DNA from: Flavobacterium salmonis
Lineage (GTDB): Bacteria > Bacteroidota > Bacteroidia > Flavobacteriales > Flavobacteriaceae
DNA: 64,000 nt
Assembly: GCF_903819435.1 (NCBI RefSeq)
Contig: NZ_CAIJDP010000079.1
Coordinates: forward strand, 329,585 to 393,584
Direction: 5' to 3'
In this document: one piece after another, positions 1 through 8,321 of the stretch
Numbering within the stretch: position 1 is the first letter of the stretch
Layout of the letters: every line of letters begins with the position of its first letter
Made by a program: the position numbers and the translations under genes
Notes under the pieces: model-generated
Database searches by the model: none
Told to the model about the DNA's origin: nothing
What the model saw: the letters and a program-made list of their open reading frames with translations, nothing else

Positions 1-1
1 T

Positions 2-1021
2 TTAACCATAAGAGCATATTCACACTTTTTGTTGATTGAAATATATAGCCAAAACTATAGTTATACCAATGACGCCTCGCATTTAGGAATCATCTACAAT
101 ACGGAGTCCATAACAAAAGGGTTAAAATACCCAGCCAGAGAAACTGCTGCCAGAACCTATACCTTAATTGTTGAGGATATTACAACAGCCTTAAATTTAT
201 ATTCAAACATTCAACTTTCATCAGGACCTGCTTATTCTTATTTCAATATAAATAGTGCAAAAGCTTTATTATCGAGAGTGTATCTAGCAAAAAATGACTG
301 GCAAAATGCATATGCAACTGCAAATGATGTCATAACAAATTCAGGTGTATCGTTAATGAGTTCAGCTGATTATATTGCGCAATGGGAAAAAACTGATACT
401 CCTGTTTCAGAAATTTTACTGGAGTTTTCAATCTCCAGAGATGCTACTACCGGAACTGTCGGAGGCTCTATGTTTGCTTATTTTGGCTATACTTCTCCAA
501 CTGTTTTTAATAATTATGTTGCTTCACAGGATTTATTGAATTTGTACTCAGCTTCGGATATTCGAAAACAACTGTTTTTAGAAAGGCCAATTCAAACATT
601 AATAAACAATCAACTGGTAAGTGTGAATTATTATTTCACTAAAAAATTTCAAGACAATGCAGCTTATGTTGCCTTCAGACTAAGTGAGCAATACTTAATT
701 CGTGCCGAAGCTGCATTAAAGTTAAATAACCCAGATCAGACGAAAACTGACATTAATGTTCTTAGGGAAAGAGCAAACGCAGATTTACTTGCAGATTCGG
801 AAGATTTAGAAGAAGCCATCTTTTTAGAACGAAGAAAAGAACTTTGCTTTGAAGGACATTTATTTTTTGACATAGCCAGAAATCATAAAAATATTTCCAG
901 AAATGACGGCTGCATTGCCCTTAGTTGCGGACTTACCTACCCATCACCCAAATTTATTTTACCAATACCACGCAATAATATTAACCTTAACGCAAATTTA
1001 AAACAAAATGAATCTTATTAA
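2..1021 (+). CDS. SusD/RagB-family outer-membrane glycan- or ligand-binding lipoprotein, 5' end missing
   Basis: The reading frame is open back to the first bases of the window, so the gene begins off the left edge; the TTG at 29 is only the first in-frame start-like codon inside it. The first visible residues (RAYSHFLLIEIYSQNY, then a LGIIYNTES stretch) match the RAYxHFdLlrlyg/LGvpY block of the SusD helical core. The C-terminal half has the usual features: an AKALLSRVYL TPR-like helix, FRLSEQYLIRAEAALK, and the RRKELCFEGHLFFDIAR block followed by a PIPRNNINLN ending. The signal peptide and lipobox lie outside the window. It overlaps the next gene by 14 bp, so the two are translationally coupled. 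Its SusC partner should lie just upstream. Confidence 0.88.
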   Translation, partial: LTIRAYSHFLLIEIYSQNYSYTNDASHLGIIYNTESITKGLKYPARETAARTYTLIVEDITTALNLYSNIQLSSGPAYSYFNINSAKALLSRVYLAKNDWQNAYATANDVITNSGVSLMSSADYIAQWEKTDTPVSEILLEFSISRDATTGTVGGSMFAYFGYTSPTVFNNYVASQDLLNLYSASDIRKQLFLERPIQTLINNQLVSVNYYFTKKFQDNAAYVAFRLSEQYLIRAEAALKLNNPDQTKTDINVLRERANADLLADSEDLEEAIFLERRKELCFEGHLFFDIARNHKNISRNDGCIALSCGLTYPSPKFILPIPRNNINLNANLKQNESY

Positions 1022-2474
1022 AACTATAGGTATCCTGAGTGTTTTTGTAGCCCTTTATTCTTGTTCAAAAGATGATTACAACTTAGATTCAAGAAGTGTT
1101 GATCCTTTTGTGCGTTTTAACTTTATTACTTCATCAGCTGGTGTTCCTTTAGAATACCCAGAAGTCAATACAGGGCGTGTTCCGGTAAATACTTATGAAA
1201 ACAAATCAGTTAAAACCTTAAAAGTTCCGGTTACTTTAACTTCGACAACTTTAAAATCTCCGGTAACTGTTGATTTTAGCACCCTAATTTCGGGAGAAGC
1301 AGATAGCTTTAAAATTGAGCATGCAAACGAATTAGTTTTTGAAGGTAATAAACTAACCGATACTATTTTTATTTCTTTCGATAAAAGATGGCAGAATAAA
1401 CAGACTATTACTTTCAAATTAGAAGATGTATCGGATCCATTAGTTCATATTGGAAACTTAAATACTGAAGCTCTCAATGCTATTTTTACTATTAACTTAG
1501 GAGAAATAAATACGGTATACACTTTCCCCGTAAATGAGTTTTTTATTAAAGGAGAAATTGGTGAAACAATCGATTTCAAAGTTAATTTCCCCAATGGCTT
1601 TGTTCCTTCAGAAATTGAAAATTTGGAAATATTTAGTTTCGTAAATGGATTTGACTATTCCTTAACGCACGATGATTTTGGAGATAATAGAAGCTCTATA
1701 AATTATCATTTAACTCTTTTAGAAGATTTACAAAACGATGACATTCGCTATCAATCCTTTATTATACTTAACAATACTGAAGAATACGCAACCAAAGGCA
1801 ACACTATTTTGCAGATTACCAAACCTATAAAAACCCCAAGAGATGTTCAGGCCAACCCGGCAGCTAATTTTTATAATTTATCTGATACTTTTTACCGCAC
1901 TTATGGGGCACATTGGTTTGACAGAAACGGAACATGCGCCTGGGTCAATTTTAATGCTTTTACATTTCCGATTGTGGTTACAAAAGACAATCCTGACGCT
2001 ATTCAATACATCGGACAGAACACTGCAGATCCTTCAGATGATGTCTATCATGATGCTTTTAAAATTGGATTTAATGTAGTAACCGGAAACTCTACAACCA
2101 ATTCCTTTGGGCTAAAAGACTGGTTTACGAATGAGTCTACTGATGCTGTAAACTCTCCCGGATTTAATATTACATCAGCTCTGGAATTTTTTCCAGATAA
2201 CAGAAACAGCAAAACGAGCGGCAGTGTCTTAGTAATTCCTAAATTTATTACGGTTGCCGGCAAAAACGGAAATAGTCATAATATTTTTATTTCCGGAGAA
2301 GGAACTTACAAACAAATGCCAAATGGATTTTATGAAATTTCATTCGAATTGCAGCTTAAAAATGATAAACTATTTGGAGGAACAGTATCTTCCCAATATC
2401 GAATTTACAACAAAACCGGATTTCCGACTTTACCACCCTTAAGTGAATCTTGTTTAAAAGCAGTTGAATTATAA
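1008..2474 (+). CDS. SusD-associated surface lipoprotein of unknown function
   Basis: A 488-residue protein with a lipoprotein signal; the lipobox LYSC puts the lipidated cysteine at residue 19, followed by SKDD, an acidic start common in surface-exposed Bacteroidota lipoproteins. The mature protein is beta-rich with no catalytic motif I recognise. Residues about 60-130 (LKVPVTLTS...VTVDF...SFKI) resemble the Calx-beta or DUF4843-like modules often encoded after SusD. It overlaps the SusD gene by 14 bp and ends 2 bp before the di-haem peroxidase gene, so it belongs to the same operon. A role in ligand capture beside SusCD is inferred from position only. Confidence 0.75.
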   Translation: MNLIKTIGILSVFVALYSCSKDDYNLDSRSVDPFVRFNFITSSAGVPLEYPEVNTGRVPVNTYENKSVKTLKVPVTLTSTTLKSPVTVDFSTLISGEADSFKIEHANELVFEGNKLTDTIFISFDKRWQNKQTITFKLEDVSDPLVHIGNLNTEALNAIFTINLGEINTVYTFPVNEFFIKGEIGETIDFKVNFPNGFVPSEIENLEIFSFVNGFDYSLTHDDFGDNRSSINYHLTLLEDLQNDDIRYQSFIILNNTEEYATKGNTILQITKPIKTPRDVQANPAANFYNLSDTFYRTYGAHWFDRNGTCAWVNFNAFTFPIVVTKDNPDAIQYIGQNTADPSDDVYHDAFKIGFNVVTGNSTTNSFGLKDWFTNESTDAVNSPGFNITSALEFFPDNRNSKTSGSVLVIPKFITVAGKNGNSHNIFISGEGTYKQMPNGFYEISFELQLKNDKLFGGTVSSQYRIYNKTGFPTLPPLSESCLKAVEL

Positions 2475-2476
2475 TT

Positions 2477-3625
2477 ATGAAGGAAAAAAAATTAATAATA
2501 CCGGTCTTATTGCTATTAAGCCTAACAGCATACAAAAGCATTGAAGAACCTGAATACACCGATATTCAGGAATTACGAAAGCTATATTCCAGTGGTGACT
2601 CTTCAAAATGGCCTGCTGCAGAATTACATGAAAGCATCGACAAATCTAAATTTCAGGATATCGGGGTACTTCCTGATGTTCCTTATCCTGCTTACAATCC
2701 GTATTCTAAAGAAAAAGAAAGTCTGGGCAAAGTATTATTTTTTGATCCAAGATTATCCAACAGCGGACAAATTGCCTGTGCTTCCTGCCATAATCCGGAA
2801 TTAGGATGGACCGATAACCTGACCCGTTCTTTTGGTCATGACCGCCAGACCGGAAAACGAAATTCGATGACTATTTTAAATTCGGCTTATGCAACTTCTT
2901 TATTTTGGGATGGTCGTGCTAAGAGTTTAGAAGATCAGGCACAATTTCCTGTAGGTGATCCTTTAGAAATGAACGAAAAACTTACGATTGCAGTAAGTAA
3001 AATCGGAAAAATAAAAGGCTACAATCCTCTTTTTGAAGCTGCTTTTGGAGATAAAAAAGTGACTCTTGAGCGAATTCAGTATGCGATTGCCACATTCGAA
3101 AGATCGATTAACAGTCCAAAAAGTAAATTCGATCATTTCGTTAGCGGAAAATCAGAGGCTTACACCGATCAACAGGTAAAAGGACTGCATTTGTTCAGAA
3201 CCAAAGCACAATGTATCAACTGTCACAATACTCCTTATTTCAGTGACAACCAGTTTCATAATGACGGACAGGTTTTATTCGGAACCAAAAATGAAGATTT
3301 CGGCCGTTACAATGTGACCAAAGATGTAAAAGATATTGGAAAATTCAGAACGCCTACGCTTCGTGAAGTGGTGAATACCAGACCATGGATGCATCATGGG
3401 CATTTTCCAACTTTATTGGATGTTGTAGAACTTTACAATTTAGGCAACCCTTCTCCTGTTCAGAAAAAATACCTGGGAACGCCACGTGATTCTTTAATCC
3501 CAAAGGTAGATCCAATGCTTAAAAAGTTAAGCTTAAGCAAAGAAGAAATGAGTGACTTATTGGCCTTTATCGAAACTTTAAGTACGCCAACGAGAAGAAT
3601 TATGGCTCCGGATCTTCCTAAATAA
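2477..3625 (+). CDS. Di-haem cytochrome c peroxidase / MauG family protein
   Basis: Two covalent haem c motifs are visible, CASCH (residues 101-105) and CINCH (246-250), with the FRTPTLREV segment and a likely distal methionine (WMHHG, M305) typical of bacterial di-haem peroxidases. Its 382 residues fit the family. These enzymes act in the periplasm or on the outer membrane, reducing hydrogen peroxide or oxidising a partner protein. The N-terminus looks like a lipoprotein signal (LLLLSLTAYK), but the position where the lipidated cysteine is expected is Tyr19, encoded TAC, one base from TGC. It sits 2 bp after the preceding lipoprotein gene, so it is co-transcribed with SusCD-type import genes. 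Confidence 0.9.
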   Translation: MKEKKLIIPVLLLLSLTAYKSIEEPEYTDIQELRKLYSSGDSSKWPAAELHESIDKSKFQDIGVLPDVPYPAYNPYSKEKESLGKVLFFDPRLSNSGQIACASCHNPELGWTDNLTRSFGHDRQTGKRNSMTILNSAYATSLFWDGRAKSLEDQAQFPVGDPLEMNEKLTIAVSKIGKIKGYNPLFEAAFGDKKVTLERIQYAIATFERSINSPKSKFDHFVSGKSEAYTDQQVKGLHLFRTKAQCINCHNTPYFSDNQFHNDGQVLFGTKNEDFGRYNVTKDVKDIGKFRTPTLREVVNTRPWMHHGHFPTLLDVVELYNLGNPSPVQKKYLGTPRDSLIPKVDPMLKKLSLSKEEMSDLLAFIETLSTPTRRIMAPDLPK

Positions 3626-3654
3626 TTTTAGTAAAATTTAATATCGAAACTATT

Positions 3655-3873
3655 ATGAATGAATTAATTGCCCCATTTGAAACAGGTTTATTTCTATATC
3701 AACTTTGCGTTTTATTATATCTGATCCTAACTCCTCTTGCAATATTCTATATTATAAAAGACCGACATAAATTTAAACAACCTTATGTTTTGATTTTTCT
3801 TGTTATTGTCTTTCCGCTTATTGTCTCAATACCCGCAATAATTGCGCTTAACATCAAAAAAGTAAAATCATAA
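3655..3873 (+). CDS. Small two-helix membrane protein, function unknown
   Basis: A 72-residue hydrophobic protein with two predicted transmembrane segments (about residues 12-33 and 43-66) separated by a basic loop (KDRHKFKQ) and ending in a basic tail. The layout loosely resembles PLDc_N-type small membrane proteins, but no signature residue lets me claim that. It begins 29 bp after the peroxidase stop codon on the same strand and is probably the last gene of that operon. Coding status rests on the clean ATG, the hydrophobic pattern and the position. Confidence 0.55.
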   Translation: MNELIAPFETGLFLYQLCVLLYLILTPLAIFYIIKDRHKFKQPYVLIFLVIVFPLIVSIPAIIALNIKKVKS

Positions 3874-3939
3874 CCTCTTTATAATTTCATTAAAAAAATT
3901 CAACTCTTTATACGTACATTAATTTGATACCACTCAAAT

Positions 3940-5568
3940 ATGAAAAACAAATACCTTTTTTTATTATTAATATCCGCCCTGTCGTTTGGGCAAATTAGTC
4001 AGGTGAAAGACATAAATCCCGGAAGTGCTAATTCTGTCGCAAATTCATGAAGTCCTTCCACTTTCTTTGATTACAATGGAATATTATATTTTAGAGCAAA
4101 TAATGGTACAGATGGTGTAGAATTATGGAAATCTGATGGTACTTCAAATGGAACACTAATGGTCAAAAATATCAATCCTGTTGTAAGTACTACTTCAAAT
4201 TCAAATCCATCCAATTTTATAGCTTTTAATAATCAAATTTATTTTACGGCTACAACTGGTACAACACTAAATGGTTCAGAACTTTGGAAAACTGATGGAA
4301 CAGAATTAGGCACAGTAATGGTTAAAGATATAAATCCTGGTACAGCCAATGGAAATCCGCAAAACTTCACTATAATTAATCCAACGACAATGCTTTTTAC
4401 TGCAAGTGGTATTGATCCTAGCAATAAAGATAACGATGGTGGAAACGAACTATGGACAACAGATGGAACGAATGTTAGTAATGTCGTTGATTACACCGGC
4501 ACACTCAATACTATAGTTTGGATAGAAAACCTAAACGGCACTGCTGTTTTAGCACAAACCGTTGATCAAGGCAGAGAATTATACACATCTGATGGTACTA
4601 AAGCCAATACTAAAATAATTAAAAATATTAATCCGTTAACAGCTAGTGGTGTTTCAGGAACAAGTTATATTAAAAATGGGAATACTATTTATTTTCAGGG
4701 AAATGACGGTACAACAGGGGCTTCATTATAGAAAACAGACGGAACTGAAGGAGGAACTAAAGCTGTAAAAGACAATCTTGGAAATAATGTTTTATCACCT
4801 TCAAATTTTGGAAATTCGAGTGACAACATTACATATTTTAGATCTACGACAACAACAAGTGGAGTAGAATTATGGAAAACGGATGGGACTCCTGAGGGAA
4901 CTTCTCAAGTTACAGAAATAAATCCTGGAGCAGGTAACTCAAATCCCACTCAAATCCAATCGATAAACGGTGTTGTTTACTTCTTTGCATCGGTTAACGG
5001 AACTAATTATCATTTCTACAAATACGAAAATAATCTTTTAACAAAATTATACGATTTTAATGCTGTATTAGCTACGGTATCTACTGACTACGTAGAATTA
5101 AACGGAAAAATATATTTTGCGGCCGATAGTGATGGAGATACTTTTAGAGAATTATGGCAAACTGATGATACTTCAGCAGGTACAATTTTAGTTAGTTCTC
5201 TGGTTTCAGGAAGCATTAATCCAACAGGAGTTAGCAGTTTAACGAAAGTAGGAAATAAACTGTTTTTTGCAGCTACCGGAAATGACGGACAGGAACTTTT
5301 CACCTACACTCCTCCTACCCTTTCTGTAAAAGATCAGGATAAGTTAGAAGTTGTGGCGGTATATCCAAACCCTTCTGATGGAAATTTCTTTATCAATAAT
5401 GCTGATAATGAAAATATACAATACGAAGTGTTTGATGTATTAGGTAAAAAACAAGCTGCCGGTAAAACGAATAACAATTCACTTCATTTAAATTTAAAAA
5501 CTGGCTTATATATTTTAAAACTGAGTAAAAACCATCAGACTTCAACCACGAAAATAGTAATCAAATAG
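3940..5568 (+). pseudogene. ELWxxDGT-repeat T9SS-secreted protein, broken by two in-frame stop codons
   Basis: One reading frame of 543 codons runs from an ATG with a signal peptide (MKNKYLFLLLISALSFGQ) to a T9SS type A sorting domain (VYPNPSDGNFFI..., ending KIVIK). It is interrupted by TGA at 4048-4050 and TAG at 4729-4731. The frame is unchanged across both stops. The TAG replaces the Trp of an ELWKTDGT repeat (SL*KTDGT), so a single TGG-to-TAG change explains it. At least four copies of the ELWxxDGT repeat remain, which predict a secreted propeller-like protein. Nothing suggests recoding, since two different stop codons are involved. I call it a recently inactivated gene. Confidence 0.85.
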
Positions 5569-5620
5569 TTTTCAATAGTAAAACAAAGTTTGTTTTTTGC
5601 CCCAATAAATCACAAATCTA

Positions 5621-5657
5621 AAAGTCCGTTTCATGAATTTGAAACGGACTTTTTTAT
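5621..5657 (+). terminator. Intrinsic terminator after the broken T9SS gene
   Basis: A 13-bp perfect inverted repeat (5621-5633 with 5640-5652, core GTCCGTTTC/GAAACGGAC) around a 6-nt loop, followed by a T run. It lies 53 bp after the end of the broken gene. Confidence 0.85.
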
Positions 5658-5670
5658 TTTGATATAAACT

Positions 5671-5913
5671 TTACTTCTTAGCAACTAAAACAATATTAGG
5701 TTTTGGAACCAGTTGCTTACCACTCCTAAATAAAAACCTTTATGAGGCGGCTGATTGTACACTATATTTTACCATGTAACACTCAAACGTAAGTAAGTTA
5801 ATTGACTTTGGCTCATCCCCTATTTTATTACCTTTCATATCATATAAAAACAGAGAACCAGACCACAAGCATTGGACACCTTTTCTTATCGGATCGATAT
5901 TAGAGTCTGTAAT
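5671..5913 (-). pseudogene. Decayed C-terminal fragment of a PL11 rhamnogalacturonan lyase
   Basis: Read on the minus strand this stretch ends in PKPNIVLVAKK-stop, matching the PKPNIVLMPLK end of the intact PL11 gene at 8322. The nucleotide similarity to that gene is obvious in two blocks: 5671-5790 corresponds to about 8322-8430, and 5790-5900 to about 8705-8820. The roughly 270 bases in between are deleted, a second small deletion follows, and several frame-breaking changes are present. It is a remnant of a former second PL11 copy, not a working gene. Confidence 0.8.
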
Positions 5914-6232
5914 TTATATAATTTATTAAAAAACGTATCACCAGCAAAAGGCTAGAATCTGCCTGAACCTTTCTCTAAATCAAATATCGTAATATTTGCA
6001 ATGTCAGGATTTATAAAAAAGCGAACTAAACCTATTAGCTCGCTTTTTTGCAAAACCTGATATAAAAAATCCCCTATTTTCAAACGGTTTTAAGTTAAGA
6101 AATTTTGAAGCTTTCAGTGTATAATCAGGGTAATCTTATTTTAAGTAATTCTTAAGATAACTTTTTTGGTATGAAAGAGTTTACAATTCAAAAAACTATT
6201 ACTTTCGCAGAAGGAAAAGACCTCTCAAAATT
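5914..6232. other. Intergenic stretch upstream of the GT4 gene
   Basis: No open reading frame of note. It holds further unalignable debris of the PL11 remnant and a terminator-like hairpin at 6015-6050. A TACTTTCG sequence at 6201-6208 could serve as a -7 box for the glycosyltransferase gene that starts at 6233. Confidence 0.4.
6015..6050. terminator. Terminator-like hairpin, A- and T-flanked on both sides
   Basis: AAAAAAGCGAACTAA pairs with TTAGCTCGCTTTTTT with one mismatch. The A run on one side and the T run on the other let it act in either direction. No gene ends directly beside it today; it may have ended the lost PL11 copy's neighbourhood. Confidence 0.6.
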
Positions 6233-7345
6233 ATGCGCATACTACACTTTACTTCTTCGCTTGGCTGGAGAGGACACGAGCAAATGATAATAGACATTTT
6301 TGAGTCTTTGAGAGATAATAATTTTGTAAAAGACCAAATGATTATTTGTCCCAAAGATTCTGAGATATTTAAGGTTGCCATAAAAAAAAACTTAAAGGTT
6401 TTAGGAGTCGATTTTAAATCTGAGTACAGCCTTGGTCTTGCTAAGAAATTTAAAAATGAGGCCAATAAATTTCAACCGGATATTTCATTTCTTCATAATA
6501 GTAAAGCACATACTATTGCTGTATTGGCCGCAATGGTTTTTGGATTAAAAACACCAATGGTTTTGTTTAGAACCCTGATAAAAAATGTGGGGACAAATTT
6601 CTTCAGAAAATATAAATACAATTACAAGTCAATAAAAAAAATTGTTTGTATATCAGATCCTGTATCAGATATACTGAAACTATCTATAAAAGATCATACA
6701 AAGTTAACTGTTATAGGCAGTGTTGTGGATACTGATAAATTTATATTCAGCTCTAAAAATGGTTTCCTTCATCAGGAATTTAATATTCCTTTAGATTATA
6801 AAATAATTGGTAATGTTTCTGCTTTTTGTAAAGTAAAAGACCATTTTACCTGGGTAAATACTGTTGAAGAATTATATAATAGAGGTGTAAAGGCAAAATA
6901 TGTTTTGATTGGTGAAGGATCTTTGCAGAATGAAATAAAAGACTATGTCCGTTCAAAGGGACTGGAAAATGAAATTATTTTTACAGGTTTTAGAAATGAT
7001 GTATATAAATGTCTTCCGGATTTCGATTTGTTTTTATTTACATCTAAAAATGAAGCAACCGGAGGAGTAATTCTGGAAAGTTATGCGTGCAAAGTTCCGG
7101 TTGTAGCAGCAAATGCAGGTGGAATACCAACAGTTTTGATAAATAATGAAACCGGTTTACTTGCAGAAGCTGGAAATTCTATTGATTTTGCAAACAAAGT
7201 AGAAACACTTATTGATAATACTATAATGAGAGATAAATTTGTTCAAAAAGGATTTGATTTTTTGATGAGTACCTCTACACGCTTAATTATTGGTACTGAA
7301 ATATTAAGTGTAATTAATGAAGTAGCTACTAATCTCGTAATTTAA
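6233..7345 (+). CDS. GT4-family glycosyltransferase
   Basis: A 370-residue GT-B fold enzyme. The N-terminal half opens with RILHFTSSLGWRGHEQ, the usual glycine-rich acceptor-side loop. The C-terminal donor domain has the family-4 segment NEATGGVILESYACKVPVVAANAGGIP, giving the E-x7-E pair Glu274/Glu282 that binds the nucleotide sugar. No signal peptide, so cytoplasmic. It is followed after 6 bp by a NodB-type deacetylase, a pairing typical of surface-glycan or lipopolysaccharide synthesis. The specific sugar cannot be read from sequence. The pair is unrelated in function to the pectin genes around it and lies between an intact PL11 gene and a PL11 remnant. Confidence 0.88.
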   Translation: MRILHFTSSLGWRGHEQMIIDIFESLRDNNFVKDQMIICPKDSEIFKVAIKKNLKVLGVDFKSEYSLGLAKKFKNEANKFQPDISFLHNSKAHTIAVLAAMVFGLKTPMVLFRTLIKNVGTNFFRKYKYNYKSIKKIVCISDPVSDILKLSIKDHTKLTVIGSVVDTDKFIFSSKNGFLHQEFNIPLDYKIIGNVSAFCKVKDHFTWVNTVEELYNRGVKAKYVLIGEGSLQNEIKDYVRSKGLENEIIFTGFRNDVYKCLPDFDLFLFTSKNEATGGVILESYACKVPVVAANAGGIPTVLINNETGLLAEAGNSIDFANKVETLIDNTIMRDKFVQKGFDFLMSTSTRLIIGTEILSVINEVATNLVI

Positions 7346-7351
7346 AAAAGT

Positions 7352-8173
7352 ATGATTTATATTGTTTCTGTTTTAATTGTCTTATTACTATTGTTTTTAA
7401 TCGTAATAAATATCCAGTTTAAATTATTTTACCCTTCTAAAAATAAATTAAGAATTTTAGAATATCATTCTATTTCAACAAATGGTTTTGAAGATCAGAT
7501 TACAATTAAAAAAGATAAAATAATTGAACAATTTGAGTATCTTAAAAAAAATAATTATCAAACATTATGGCTTTCAGAGGTTGATGCTTTAAAAAATAAT
7601 AAGCAAAAATTACCCAAAAAAGCAATTGTACTTACTTTTGATGATGGTTTTTTAGACAATTATACAGAACTATATCCTCTACTAAAAGAGTATGATTTTA
7701 AAGCAGTCTGTTTTATGGTGCTTGGAAGGATTGGGCAGAAAGTAGATTGGAATGGAAAATTTATAAGTGATAATATGCAATTGATGAACAAAGAACAGTT
7801 GTTAGCAATTGGCTCTCATATTGAGTTAGGTTATCATACTTTTAAGCATGATAATTATGCTCATTTATCACTGGAAGACATAGAAAAGGATTTACAACTT
7901 TGTCAGGAAATAATCGCAAAAGAAAATTTAAATGTTTTTCCTGCCTTAGCGTATACTTTTGGAGGGTATTATAGAAAAAAAGGACCTAAACAAGAGCAGT
8001 TTTTCGAATTACTAAAAAAATACGGAATTAAATATGGACTTAGAATAGGGAACAGAATTAATGTATTTCCGATGAAAGCCATTTATGAAGTACAACGAAT
8101 TGATATCCGGGGAAAAGATTCATTCGAGACTTTTAAAAAGAAAATACTATTAGGAAGAAGAAAATTATTCTAA
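7352..8173 (+). CDS. Membrane-anchored polysaccharide deacetylase (NodB/CE4)
   Basis: An N-terminal transmembrane helix (about residues 2-22) anchors a NodB domain. Visible motifs are LEYHSIS near residue 40, the metal and catalytic-base motif TFDDG (95-99, Asp97/Asp98), and the second metal motif HTFKH (162-166). CE4 enzymes remove N- or O-acetyl groups from sugars in a metal-dependent way. The gene starts 6 bp after the glycosyltransferase and is co-transcribed with it; a shared role in modifying a cell-surface glycan is inferred. A hairpin at 8188-8227 closes the unit. Confidence 0.88.
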   Translation: MIYIVSVLIVLLLLFLIVINIQFKLFYPSKNKLRILEYHSISTNGFEDQITIKKDKIIEQFEYLKKNNYQTLWLSEVDALKNNKQKLPKKAIVLTFDDGFLDNYTELYPLLKEYDFKAVCFMVLGRIGQKVDWNGKFISDNMQLMNKEQLLAIGSHIELGYHTFKHDNYAHLSLEDIEKDLQLCQEIIAKENLNVFPALAYTFGGYYRKKGPKQEQFFELLKKYGIKYGLRIGNRINVFPMKAIYEVQRIDIRGKDSFETFKKKILLGRRKLF

Positions 8174-8187
8174 GAAATGTATAATTT

Positions 8188-8227
8188 AAAAAAGGGTTAA
8201 GCTTTATTTAAAAGCTGACCCTTTTTT
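8188..8227. terminator. Bidirectional terminator between convergent deacetylase and PL11 genes
   Basis: AAAAAAGGGT-TA-AGCTTT pairs with AAAGCT-GA-CCCTTTTTTT, with a small internal bulge. A and T runs on either side serve both the plus-strand deacetylase and the minus-strand lyase operon. Confidence 0.75.
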
Positions 8228-8321
8228 TATTATCCTAAAACTGTTACTGACAGATATTGTTTGGTACTTTTATCTTTAGTACAAAAACAATACATTTTTT
8301 AATCCAGATTATTTTGCTATT

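Noticed and set aside
3940..4731. Stop-codon recoding (selenocysteine or suppression) in the ELWxxDGT gene
   Set aside because: Two different stops (TGA and TAG) occur, no SECIS-like hairpin follows the TGA, and both are one base from the expected sense codon; plain mutation is simpler.
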